Shown: positions 1 through 11,700 of the stretch, piece after piece
Layout: each line of letters starts with the position of its first letter
How positions within the stretch are numbered: position 1 is the first letter of the stretch
Source: Alopecurus myosuroides
Lineage: Eukaryota > Streptophyta > Magnoliopsida > Poales > Poaceae
NCBI GenBank assembly: GCA_028641055.1
Contig: CM054062.1
Span: 141,402,682 to 141,466,681, forward strand
DNA length: 64,000 nt
Direction: 5' to 3'
Notes under the pieces: model-generated
Databases searched by the model: none
Seen by the model: the letters and a program-made list of their open reading frames with translations, nothing else
What the model was told of the DNA's origin: nothing
Program-made: the position numbers and the translations under genes

Positions 1-2749
1 CTAAATAAGATGAACTTTCTAAATATGCCATTTGTTTACTGTTTTGAGCATTTCAAATGTTTTCAAAATTCAAATTCAAACAACTAATTTCAAATTTGGT
101 CAAATTCATAACTATTTCAAATTTAATTCAAATGTCACATATAAAATATGTTTTCCATGCAAAATTGAACCACCTTTCCAAATATAAACTTTGTTCCTGT
201 TTTGAATAATTAAAATTGGTTAAATAATTTAAACCTTGTTTAAATCATTTAAAATTGCTAAATTCATAACTTGGTCAAATTATTTTCTTTTTGAACATAT
301 AAAATATGTTTTCAAACCAGAAAAATATAATCTTTTCAAATATGAATTTTGTTTAATGTGTTGAACAAATAAAAATTCAAATAATTTCATAATTGAATTA
401 AATTCATTTAAATCTTGTTTAATCCTGTTTAATTCATAATTAATTCATTCTAATTCCTTTTTCAACAAATGAAACATGTATTCCACCTAAAATTTTGTGT
501 TCTTTCCAAATATGAATTTTGTTATCTTTTTTGAACAATTAAAATTGGTGAAAACAACAAATGCTTGTGTAACTCCTTTAAGAAGCCAATTGTCATAACT
601 TAATAAATAAAATTTCAAACTTGGTAAACACCTTTTCAAAATTGAAGCTATTGTTGTTTTCTCCTTGTTTTCTTCATCCATGCATCATTCTAATCAACTT
701 TCACATGATGGTTAGTTGTAGATCATTTAATTCAACCTTAATTCATGGGATTTCTATAAGCAATCCAAATTGCATATGGGTCCATTTAATTATGTTACCA
801 TGTCAACTAACTTATCATTGATGCATCAATTAAATTGTCATGCATCATCCCATGTTTGTGCATTATGCCATGTTATTGATTGTTTGTCTCTCTGCGTTGT
901 TTGTTTGCTTCTTCTCGAATAGACGACGACGTTGAGACAGACGAGGTTTACGACACTACTTCAGAGGAGTTAGCCCAGTACCAGGCTACTGAGTTTGCAG
1001 GAAAGTATTCACTCACATGAACCATTGTGTCCTTTCCACACTGGATATCGATACTTTCCGTTGTCTATTCTGCTAGCCTTAAGTTTCGTTGCTTGTGTTC
1101 GATCCTATCACATGTTATCCTGTAACCCTGATATAGCTTATCCTCCACACCTAAAACCCCGTTGCTTGTTGCCTGTGTCTTACTAGCATGATTAGGGTTG
1201 TTTATGTTCGAGTCTGTTGTTCGTTCTTTCTGTTACCATATTTATTATGTTCTGGGGGCTCGATGTTTAAACAACAACCTGTTAATGTATGAGGTAATGC
1301 TAATTTGATGTTAAGGCACCGGCAGGAGGCCGGGTATGGTTTTGAGGCCTGCTAGTGTCGAACTCAGGAAAAGTTCTTGTCCTCTGGATCCATGTTGAGC
1401 GCGCTAACCGCATGTGGGAAGCATGTATGGGCGCCCCCCGCAACTCTGATTCGATTCGCATCACGTCCAAATCGCCACACTTAGTTCGGGCTTTCCATTT
1501 GATGCACGCATATGTAGGTACGAACCCGAGGCCAGGGTGGAAACTTTTGTAGTCGGCATTTAGGGCGGCGTGGTCTTCCAGTGTTATGAGGGTCCCCCTT
1601 TTCTTCGTGGGGGCTCGATTAGCCGCGCACGCACAACACGTGGTTCTTTGGGCTTGATGCGAAGAAGAGTTGGGTTGTATTGAGTGCCTCGCTTGGTGGG
1701 TTTGATCCCCGTCTGGCGGGGTATTCTTACGTGTACGGCCAAATTGGTGCACCCCTGCAGGGTTAAAATCTTCTCGAGAAGCCGTGTTGTCCGCGGTTAT
1801 GGATGACTTGGTGATAGGACTGGCTAACAAGGATTAGACAACTTACATCTAACTAATGATAACTTGACTAGTAATAGGCTTATTGACACAATAACTGGAA
1901 CCTTCACTAATCCAACTGTGTGAGTTATCCTCGGATTGCTTCTTCGGATAAGGGGCGAGATCCAGGATGGGTTTGTTTGAGGTTAGTGGTAGTTGGTTCT
2001 GATACGCTATCTTATCCCCTTCTTTTAGCCGGAAGTTGTAGCGTGTTTTCTGTAGTTGGTTAGAGCAGCCTGCTGTCGCACTTTTGTATCACCTATTCTT
2101 CCGTTGAGCCCAAAGCATCTGTACTTGGTGTTGCCGGGTACACTTTGGTATCTTGTGAGTCTTGCTTGCCAGTACTTGTCTGTACTGACCCCTTTGGGGC
2201 TGTGGTTTCCGCAGACTACGTTTCCGAGGATCCCCATGGTGTCTACTACGTGGAGTATGACGAGGCTGCTGACGAGTAGATAGCGGACCCGGGCAGGATC
2301 CGAGACATCGTGGATGGGCTCCGTCTTTTCGTTTCCGGCCTCTTAGGCCTATTTGGATCTTGTCTGTACTCAGACACTTTGGATGCTTCCGCTGTGATGT
2401 AATGATGACTTGTTGGGACATGTGTCCTCTGGATGATTGTATTTGCTATCTCTGCTCTAGTGAGAGCTATTTGCCACTTATTTCTATTTCTTTGTGTCTT
2501 AGAGATTTGTTGTGATATCACTTGTTCACATGCCGTTGACGTACCATGTGTGTATGTTATGAAGTACGTCAATGGAAGTAGTCGGATTTCTATGGGATGG
2601 TTTACGCAGACGATGAATAGTAGAGGTTGGTTGTCACACGTTTACGTGTTGGCCTACTCATATTGAGATGCGGGTGCCGGTAAGCCCCGTAAGCCAATTA
2701 TCTACTGTTTAGCGGGCTGTGAGTATCCTCTAGAAGTCCGGGTGCGACA
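1..2749 (+). repeat. E1 5' LTR (3' portion)
   Basis: Matches 10253-12999 almost base for base, with a few substitutions and small indels. It ends GTGCGACA just before the PBS. The first ~1.5 kb of this LTR lies upstream of the window. Content is AT-rich up to about 900, then mixed. ORFs on either strand here recur in the other LTR and have no recognisable domains, so I do not call them genes. Confidence 0.95.
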
Positions 2750-2751
2750 AA

Positions 2752-2763
2752 TGGTATCAGAGT
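2752..2763 (+). other. E1 primer-binding site
   Basis: TGGTATCAGAGT lies two bases after the LTR end. It matches the usual PBS complementary to the 3' end of initiator-methionine tRNA (TGGTATCAGAGC) except for the last base. From here to 3289 is an untranslated leader with no feature that I recognise. Confidence 0.9.
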
Positions 2764-3289
2764 CGGTCTGCCTGTAGGATCCCTTTTACTGGTCGCAGTT
2801 GAGTCTAGAAACTATTTTGTAGCTATATAGGAAAAATGAAATGTGAGAGTAGGAATTCTGTTCTTTTATTTCTTTCCCCACCCACCTTCCCTTTTCTGGT
2901 AAGGAAGTGCAACGTTGTTTTCTCTCCTCATCTAAACTTTCAAGTTAGGATTTCACGTATCCTGGTTTCTCTAGGATAGTTATATCTACTAGACCATAGG
3001 AAGGGAGGTGGTTGTGACATGATTTATCATGTTGCCTACTCACGCTTGAGAACGGAGGCGTGTAAGCCCCGGAAGCAGATCCTCTATTCCTTAAGCAGTA
3101 GATATTGATCCTTTAGAAGCCCGGATGGGTTTTCCGTAGTACCTCAGGAGTGTTTGGTCTCGTGTTTCCCGATGTTGCTTCAATATCATGTTCTTCTCAA
3201 CATCCTTTTCGTCCGTTGAAACCTTGTTGTTGCTTGCCACTTCAGTTCTTCTACCGGCGTCTAATCAAAACTTTCCCGATCATCTGCAG

Positions 3290-4105
3290 ATGGATCTCAG
3301 GTTCTACCCGCAGGTGGTTCGTATGACTCGTTGCGAGAGCACTGCCGGTTATCCGGAGATGCTGAGAGACATGGTCACTTTTCTAGGGTTCCGTTGGGCA
3401 CCAGAGTACCAGGTCTACGAGCAGAAGCGATAGTTTGACCAGACCTACTACCAGGCTATCGTCTACATTCTGTCAGATGATGGCATGAGCGTAGTCCACC
3501 GCTACGAGGCAGTAGGTTCCACAGTGGATATGGCTGTGCAGCAGGCAGCTTATGTGAGTCTCACCGTCCTTCGTGCTGACTACTGGGGATTTGACGATTC
3601 TATCTATCGCCACATCCCCCGTGGTTACATCACTTCAGAGGGAGCTCACTTCACTCTCTACGACAACTTGGATGTTTACGAGCATGATAACTCCAGGTTG
3701 CACACCACCGCTCAGTTTGTGAGGCACAGTGACGCAGTTGCCAGCACACAATCTCAGGAGTTGGCTTCAGTCAGAGAGCAGCTCTACCTTGCTTTGACTC
3801 GTCTGGCGACTTACACCACAGACTTTAATGGAGACGAGCGCTTTGCACGTTTCGATCAGCCAGTTGGTCGTCGTCTGCCAGATGCTGGAGGTTACGAGCC
3901 GATCAGAGGTCCACTCCTTAACCTCGGTGCTGGTTACACTGGGATTCCACGCTTTGGAGCACAGGGAGTCGACGCTATGTACTTCACCACACCTAGAGTC
4001 GCTCTCAGACCACGTCAGATCTATGTGGATCGTCGTTCTACCTACTTTCGTGGGCGTGCTCCTCACCGTACCTCTCGCCGTACTCCTAGCCGCCGTCCTG
4101 CGTGA
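3290..4105 (+). pseudogene. E1 extra ORF upstream of gag, one in-frame stop
   Basis: A reading frame between leader and gag, same strand as pol. The frame is open from 3188; I take the ATG at 3290 because CTGCAG, an acceptor-like site, directly precedes it. One TAG at 3431-3433 splits the frame; both halves are in the same phase, so it is a point nonsense change (CAG or CAA to TAG would be the simplest). Length would be about 271 residues: an N-terminal part with MDLRFYP and RWAPEYQVYE, a middle with HRYEAVGST, and an Arg-rich basic tail (RGRAPHRTSRRTPSRR). No gag, protease or chromodomain motif is present. Extra ORFs before gag are known in some plant Gypsy elements, but their function is unknown. 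I recognise no enzymatic domain. Confidence 0.7.
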
Positions 4106-4314
4106 TGAGCATAGGAGTACCGATGTATCCATTCTTAGCTATGTTTAGTTATCCTTTGGCATTCGAACCATTTATGGTGTGTTGGATATCCTGATGTATT
4201 TGAACATGTGATGATGTACCTGTTGGTTATCTATTCATGCGTCGGAATAATATCTCTTTCGGTTGCCAAGTCTATCATTTTCTTTTGTTGTGCTAAAATG
4301 CATTTCCATTCAGG

Positions 4315-5010
4315 ATGCCGCCAACAAGGAACAACGCGCATGAGCCACCGCCAATCGCGAAGCTGTTGACTCAGATGACCCAAGTCATGGCGCAGATGGC
4401 CCAGTTTCAGACTAATCAGCACAACAACCAGACAGCTCCACGGGTCAGCATCAAGGAGTTTCTCAGTCTGGGCCCAAGAGCTTTCGTGGCCACACGCGAG
4501 CCTCTGGACGCTGATGACTGGATCCGTGAGATAGCTAAGGCTCTGGAGATTGCTCACGTTGCTGAGGAAGACAAGGTCAAGTATGCCTCCTATCTGCTGA
4601 AGGGCCAGGCAGCTACTTGGTGGGAGAACTTCCAGGCCATGAGAACTGGCATACCAGTCACGTGGAATTGTTTCAAGGAAGCATTCCTGAAGCACCACAT
4701 TCCAGATGGTCTCATGGAAAGGATGCGTGAAGAGTTTTGCTCACTCAAGCAGGGCAAGTTGGACGTCATCGGCTATCAGAGTGAGTTCAATCGCCTCGCT
4801 CGTTACGCTGGTGATGAGGTGTCCACTGAAGCTAAGAAGATGGCAAGGTTCCGCAGAGGTTTTAACCCGGAACTCAAGTATGCCCTCACAACATCAAGGC
4901 CAACAGCTTCGAGGATCTCGTTAACACCGCGCTCAATGAAGAAAATGGGCGCAAGGCGTTCGAGGAGTCTCGCAAGCACTCGCGTGAGGGTGGTTCCTCC
5001 TCCAACATGA
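4315..5010 (+). pseudogene. gag: E1 gag, N-terminal part, before frameshift
   Basis: Capsid region of the polyprotein. Starts ATG 4315 after a long non-coding stretch following the upstream ORF. It contains a Gln/Met-rich N-terminus and the Retrotrans_gag fold region (DADDWIREI, WWENFQAM, FLKHHIP, FNRLARY). The sense frame is lost near 4888-4892: a single missing base moves the sequence to the frame read by the next ORF, where the gag C-terminus, a Cys knuckle and pol continue. Residues after about 190 in this frame (SRPTASRIS onward) are therefore out-of-frame. Before the indel, gag and pol probably formed one continuous frame from 4315 to 8705. The break is old-copy damage and I do not read it as a programmed frameshift, because no slippery heptamer is evident there. 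Confidence 0.85.
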
Positions 5011-8000
5011 CCACCCCTCCGCAAAAGCGCCGCATCTGGGTGCCAAATGGTGCTGTCACTCGGGCTCCATACGCCCAAACTACTCCAGGCTTCGCTCCCC
5101 GCCCACCCAACCCTGTTCAGATGCATGATCCAAGGGCTTCGATGGGGCAGCCAAGGCCAGGGCCTCCTCGTGTCGTCACTTGCTACAAGTGCAAGCAGAC
5201 GGGGCACTACGCTGACAAGTGCATGCAGAGGCAGCTACCTCCACCACCACCTCGTCCCAACACCAACCAGGCAATGGTGCGCGCTCCCCCGCCTAAGGCC
5301 TTCAACTCCAACAACAGGCCTATCGGGAGGACCGCAAGGGTGAATCATGTCAAGATCGACAAAGCTGAGGAAGCTCCTGACGTCGTTCTCGGTACATTTC
5401 CCGTAAACTCTATTACAGCTAAAGTGTTGTTTGATACCGGAGCATCACATGCTTTCGTGTCAAAGATCTTTGCGACAACAATTAAACTCCCTTTTGTTGG
5501 TTTGGGTTCCCCGCTAGTGGTCAACTCCCCTGGAGCGACTATGCAAACTTCCAAGATCAGTCACAAAAATCAAATTCAAATTGGAGGCCACATATTTCTT
5601 GCTTCTCTCATACTGCTTGGCAATTCTGACATTGATGTCATTCTTGGTATGGATTGGCTGAAGGCCAATAAAGCAAGAATTGACTGTGCTCAAAAGTCAA
5701 TAACTCTGTCCCTCCCTTCTGGCCAGATAATCTATTCTCCGAATGAATCAAGTTCCATTCAGCTATGCACCCTCGATGCAAAACCTCTACCTTCACTTGA
5801 AAATGTTCCGGTGGTTTGCGAATTCCCTGACGTCTTTCGAGAAGAGTTGCCAGGGATGCCTCCGGACAGAGCTGTTGACTTCGTGATCGAACTTGAACCA
5901 GGTACTGCTCCAATCTCTAAGCATCCCTACAAGATAGGAACTCCCGAGCTGAAGTTGTTGAAGGAACAAATTGATATGTACATGGAAAAAGGTTACATTC
6001 AACCTAGTTCCTCGGCTTGGGGTTGCCCAACTCTGTTCGTTGCGAAGAAGGATCACACAAAGAGACTCGTTGTTGACTATCGTCCTCTTAACGAGAAAAC
6101 CATCAAAAACAAGTATCCAATTCCTCGTATTGATGATCTTTTTGATCAACTTGCTGGAGCCTCAATATTCTCCAAGTTGGACTTGAGAATGGGTTACCAT
6201 CAAATAAAGATCAGAAAAGAGGATATTCGAAAGACAGCCTTCACCACTCGCTACGGTCTATATGAATTCACCGTCATGTACTTTGGTCTCACCAATGCAC
6301 CGGCGACATTCTCTCGACTCATGAATTCTGTCTTCCATGAATACCTCGACAAGTTCGTTGTGGTATATCTTGATGACATTCTTGTCTACTCAAAATCCGA
6401 GGAAGGGCATGAAGAACACCTTCGTCTCACTCTCATGAAGCTTCGCGAGCATCGTCTTTATGCCAAGTTCTCCAAATGTGAGTTCTGGATTTCAGAAGTT
6501 GCTTACCTTGGTCATGTCATCTCAGCCAAGGGCATAGCCATTGATCCAGAAAAGGTTAAAGCAATTGTAGATTGGAAACCTCCAAAGACGGTGAAGCAAG
6601 TAAGAAGTTTTCTTGGCTTGGCTAGCTATTGCCGTCGTTTCGTCCAAAACTTCTCCAAGATTGCCAAACCTCTCACTGACCTCACAAAGAAGGACAAGAA
6701 GTTCGTTTGGTCTCCACAATGTGATGAAAGTTTCAATCTCCTGAAGACTAAACTCACTTCTACACCAGTTCTGGTTGGCCCAGATCCTTCAAAACCTTTC
6801 CAGATATTCTGTGATGCTTCTCTCCAAGGTCTAGGTGCAGTTCTTATGCAAGAACGTCAAGTTGTGGCTTATGCTTCACGTCAGTTGAACGCACATGAGC
6901 TCAATTATCCCACTCATGATCTTGAACTTGCATCAGTTGTGTTTGCCCTCAAGAAATGGAGACAATACTTGTTGGGTAATCGCACTGAAATCTTTTCCGA
7001 TCATAAGAGTCTGAAGTATATCTTCACTCAACCAGATCTAAACCTCAGACAAAGGAGATGGATTGAAAAGATCAAAGACTTTGACCTTACCATTTCTTAC
7101 ACTCCAGGCAAGGCTAATGTTATGGCCGATGCTCTCAGTCGCAAGTCGTATTGCAATAATCTCATGATCGTGGAAAGCCAACCTCCTCTTCATGAAGAAT
7201 TCCAGAAGCTGAACCTTGGTCTTGTTCCTCAAGGCTATCTTGCAAACTTGACAGCCAGTCCAACTCTCGAGGACAAGATTCGTTCTGAACAACTTCGTGA
7301 TGCTGAAATCAAGAAGATGGTAGAACACATCAAAGAAGGCAAGGAGAAATTTAAGTCCTTCTCAATTGATGACAAGGGAACTGTGTTCTTCGAAGGACGC
7401 ATTGCAGTTCCTCAAGTTCAAAGTCTCAAATATGTCATTCTCAAGGAGACTCATGAAACTCCTCTCTCCATACACCCTGGAAGTACAAAGATGTACCAGG
7501 ATCTCAAGACACTGTATTGGTGGCCTGGCATGAAACGTGAAATTGCTCAATACGTTTCTGAATGCGACGTTTGTCAACGTGTTAAGGCAGTCCATCAGAA
7601 AACAGCCGGTCTTCTCCAACCTCTGAAAATCCCTGAGTGGAAGTGGGACATGATTGAAATGGACTTCGTCACTGGTTTTCCAAAGTCCAAGAGGGGCAAC
7701 GATGCAATCTTCGTTGTCATTGATCGTCTCACTAAAGTAGCTCACTTCTTTCCTGTCAAAGAAACAATCTCAGCTAGTCAGTTAGCAGAGCTCTACACAG
7801 CAAAGATTGTTCCTCTTCATGGTGTCCCATTGGAAATAAGCTCAGACCGTGGAAGCATATTCACTTCTCATTTCTGGAAAAGCTTTCAAGAAGCTTTGGG
7901 CACCAAACTTCTGTTCAGCACAGCTTATCACCCTCAGTCTCAAGGGCAAGTCGAAAGAGTCAATCAGATTCTCGAGGATATGCTCAGAGCATGTGGTCTC

Positions 8001-8465
8001 TCCTTTGGCATGAAATGGGAGGAATGTCTTCCATATGCTGAATTCTCCTACAACAACAGCTTCCAGGCAAGCCTAGGCATGGCACCATTTGAGGCTCTCT
8101 ATGGCCGCAGATGCAGGAGTCCAATCAATTGGTCTGGAGCTGGTGAACGTTCACTCTTAGGCCCTGAAATTGTTAACGAGGCCGAAGAGAAAGTTCGCAT
8201 CATTCGTGACAATCTCAAGATTGCTCAGTCTCGTCAGAAAAGCTACTATGACAGCAAGCACAGGGATATGGTCTATGCACCTGGTGACAAAGCATATCTC
8301 CGTGTAACTCCCCTCAGAGGCACTCATCGTTTTGGTGTCAAAGGAAAGCTTGCACCAAGATATATTGGTCCTTTCAACATTCTCTCAAGGCATGCAGAAA
8401 ATGCCTATCGTCTTGAACTTCCAGAAAAGCTATCCAAGGCGCACGATGTGTTTCACGTGTCATAG
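5007..8465 (+). pseudogene. pol: E1 gag C-terminus and pol: zinc knuckle, protease, RT, RNase H, integrase
   Basis: A 1152-residue frame. In order: a CCHC zinc knuckle ([14 protein letters not shown], near 5181), aspartic protease with [10 protein letters not shown] (about 5427), RT with YLDD (6365-6376), RNase H with [10 protein letters not shown] (about 6811), integrase with an HHCC-like segment ending CDVCQ (about 7564), and the catalytic D, D, E at about 7662, 7845 and 7953, the last pair 35 residues apart. The C-terminal GPF-like module is [10 protein letters not shown]. It ends at TAG 8463-8465 straight after FHVS, where family members read on into the chromodomain. It would act in the cytoplasmic particle (protease, RT, RNase H) and the nucleus (integrase). 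The upstream frameshift and this stop make the copy defective. Confidence 0.95.
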
Positions 8466-8705
8466 CTCAAGAGGTGCTTCAAAGATCCAGGTCGTGCAGT
8501 TGATCATGATTCCATTGATCTGCAAGAGGACCTATCTTATGAAGAGCATCCAGTTCGAATTCTCGATGAGACCGAGCGTAAAACTCGCAACAAGGGCACC
8601 AAGTTCTTGAAAGTGCAGTGGTCTCATCATTCCGATAAAGAGGCAACATGGGAGACCGAAGAGGATCTTCGCAAGAAGTACCCGGACCTTTTCTCTTCTC
8701 AGTAG
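8466..8705 (+). pseudogene. E1 chromodomain tail after premature stop
   Basis: The pol frame stays open for 79 codons beyond the TAG at 8463 and then stops at TAG 8703-8705. It contains LKRCF, EEHPVRILDETER, KFLKVQWSHH, EATWETEEDL and KKYPDLF, the pattern of an integrase-linked chromodomain. In chromoviruses this domain directs integration to marked chromatin (family knowledge). Being open throughout, the domain was probably lost by one nonsense change only. Confidence 0.85.
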
Positions 8706-8744
8706 GAATCTCGGGGCGCGATTCCTTCAAGGGGGGGGGCGTTT
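8705..8744 (+). other. E1 hairpin and polypurine tract before 3' LTR
   Basis: 8705-8725 can form a 9-bp stem with one T-C mismatch and a GGG loop (GGAATCTCG / CGCGATTCC). It is followed by TTCAA and a run of nine G (8731-8739), the plus-strand priming PPT, five bases before the LTR. A matching hairpin occurs in E6. Confidence 0.7.
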
Positions 8745-11700
8745 TGTAACATCCCAAGTATGAAAAACTCCATTAGAATGTTTTCTTTTTGTTAATTTAT
8801 GTTTTGCATCATGTCATCATAAGCTTTGCATTTGTTTTCCATTTGTTTTCCTTTGTTTTCATTTGTTTTCCCTTGTTTTTCAATTTGAATTTCAAACCAA
8901 ATTTCAAAATCCTTGTTCATACTTGTTCTGTTACAATTTTCAAATGAAATATTCAAATCAAAACCTCAATTTGTTTCCAATAAACTAGAAAGTTCAAACT
9001 ACTTAAATTGCTTCTTTTCAATAATTTAATTAATACCAAATCCACTCAAATTCAATTATATTATAAACAGCAACACAATTTGAAATTTTTGAAAAACAAA
9101 AGCTTGCACATTTGTGCTGTTGCAATAACTAACCTATAACATTTATTCCCAAATTTTAAACCCACAAAAACCCTTCTTTTATCCCCCTTTTTCTTCCTTT
9201 TCTTTTTCTGCAAAAAAAAACAGAATCAGTAAACAGAAAAAACAAAAAGAAAAACGGAGAGAGAAGGGGGCAGGCCAGCCCAGCCCACCAGCCCACGGCC
9301 TGCTACCCCTTCACCCCTTACCTCTGTACGGCGCGCATCGGCGCTGCCCACGTCGGCAGGCAGAGGAGGCAACGGCCACAGCGGCTCCTCCTCCTCCTTT
9401 TAACCACACCCCCGAGCTCCACCCTCTTCCCTAAACCCTCCTCCTCCATCTCTCCCTCACGCCGCCGCAGTTTTCCTTTCTCCTCCTCCCTCTGCTTCCC
9501 TCTCTGTCTCTGTACCCACCTCCACCGAACGCCACCGCCACCAATCCCGGCGATCGCCGTCGCCATGCTGTGCCTCCGCGCAGGTTAGGCACGGGAACGA
9601 GTTCCCCTCTGCTTCCTCTTCCTCCTCGACGCCGTAGCGAGGACGGGGAGCTCCCGGATCGCCGCCGCCGGCCACCTCCCCGCACCGAGCACCTCCTCCA
9701 TCCCTCTTCCCCGGTGAGCACCTCTCCCTCCTTCTTTTCCCTCTCGCTCCCTCCTCTCCTCCTGGCACTTGCGCACATGAGCACGCAGCAGCAGCAGTGC
9801 AGCAGCCGCCGCCGGCGACTGCCTCCTCGTCGGGGTTCAGATAGCTGAAACGAAATTCAGTTTCGTCAGGCTTATGTCGAATTTGAACCACAAAACCGTG
9901 CGCACATCTAACCTATCACAAAACGTTTCAGTAGCGCAGTGGCAACGCACGGCGCACGCGCACCCGAGGGCTTGGGTTCGAGTCCCCCCTCGCGGAATAA
10001 ATCCAACCTTTTACCACGCTAGCTGACAGGTAGGGCCCGTTGTCAGCGACCCCACACTGCCACGCAGCGCCACCGTGGCCAGGACCCCCTTGTCAGTGGC
10101 CTAGGCTGGGCCACTGCGAGGTGATTTTCGTTCTGGCCCTTTTCTTTTTTAAAATCCAGTCCTTTTTTGTTACAGATTAGTCCCTGGTTTTCAAACCTCT
10201 ATAAAAATTGCAAAACACATCCAAATTCAAAATGTAAGACATGTAAACCACTCTAAATAAGATGAACTTTCTAAATATGCCATTTGTTTACTGTTTTGAG
10301 CATTTCAAATGTTTCCAAAATTCAAATTCAAACAACTCATTTCAAATTTGGTCAAATTCATAACTATTTCAAATTTAATTCAAATGTCACATATAAAATA
10401 TGTTTTCCATGCAAAATTGAACCACCTTTCCAAATATAAACTTTGTTTCCTGTTTTGAATAATTAAAATTGGTTAAATAATTTAAACCTTGTTTAAATCA
10501 TTTAAAATTGCTAAATTCATAACTTGGTCAAATTATTTTCTTTTTGAACATATAAAATATGTTTTCACACCAGAAAAATATAATCTTTGCAAATATGAAT
10601 TTTGTTTAATGTGTTGAACAAATAAAAATTCAAATAATTTCATAATTGAATTAAATTCATTTAAATCTTGTTTAAACTTGTTTAATTCATAATTAATTCA
10701 TTCTAATTCCTTTTTCAACAAATGAAACATGTATTCCACCTAAAATTTTGTGTTCTTTCCAAATATGAATTTTTTTATCTTTTTTGAACAATTAAAATTG
10801 GTGAAAACAACAAATGCTTGTGTAACTCCTTTAAGAAGCCAATTTTCATAACTTAATAAATAAAATTTCAAACTTGGTAAACACCTTTTCAAAATTGAAG
10901 CTATTGTTGTTTTCTCCTTGTTTTCTTCATCCATGCATCATTCTAATCAGCTTTCACATGATGGTTAGTTGTAGATCATTTAATTCAACCTTAATTCATG
11001 GGATTTCTATAAGCAATCCAAATTGCATATGGGTCCATTTAATTATGTTACCATGTCAACTAACTTATCATTGATGCATCAATTAAATTGTCATGCATCA
11101 TCCCATGTTTGTGCATTATGCCATGTTATTGATTGTTTGTCTCTCTGTGTTGTTTGTTTGCTTCTTCTCGAATAGACGACGTTGAGACAGACGAGGTTTA
11201 CGACACTACTTCTGAGGAGTTAGCCCAGTACCAGGCTACTGAGTTTGCAGGAAAGTATTCACTCACATGAACCATTGTGTCCTTTCCACACTGGATATCG
11301 ATACTTTCCGTTGTCTATTCTGCTAGCCTTAAGTTTCGTTGCTTGTGTTCGATCCTATCACATGTTATCCTGTAACCCTGATATAGCTTATCCTCCACAC
11401 CTAAAACCCCGTTGCTTGTTGCCTGTGTCTTACTAGCATGCTTAGGGTTGTTTATGTTCGAGTCTGTTGTTCGTTCTTTCTGTTACCATATTTATTATGT
11501 TCTGGGGGCTCGATGTTTAAACAACAACCTGTTAATGTATGAGGTAATGCTAATTTGATGTTAAGGCACCGGCAGGAGGCCGGGTATGGTTTTGAGGCCT
11601 GCTAGTGTCGAACTCAGGAAAAGTTCTTGTCCTCTGGATCCATGTTGAGCGCGCTAACCGCATGTGGGAAGCGTGTATGGGCGCCCCCCACAACTCTGAT

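Noticed and set aside
1300..1830. 176-codon minus-strand frame in the E1 LTR, repeated at 11550-12080
   Set aside because: Present twice only because LTRs are duplicates. No domain and no codon-like divergence between copies (changes are mostly replacing).
2025..2666. Overlapping frames near the 3' end of the E1 LTR
   Set aside because: Overlap each other on both strands, no recognisable domain; only the short acidic frame ending at 2279 is kept, as a weak finding.
4888..4892. Programmed -1 frameshift between gag and pol in E1
   Set aside because: No slippery heptamer or downstream structure seen, and the break lies inside the gag domain, not at its end, so a simple 1-base deletion is likelier.
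9318..9891. Long frames on both strands in the GC-rich block of the E1 LTR
   Set aside because: Arg/Gly/Pro-rich translations in several overlapping frames, the result of composition in a leader region.
9925..9990. True tRNA gene
   Set aside because: Only the A and B boxes fit; acceptor and anticodon stems do not pair convincingly.
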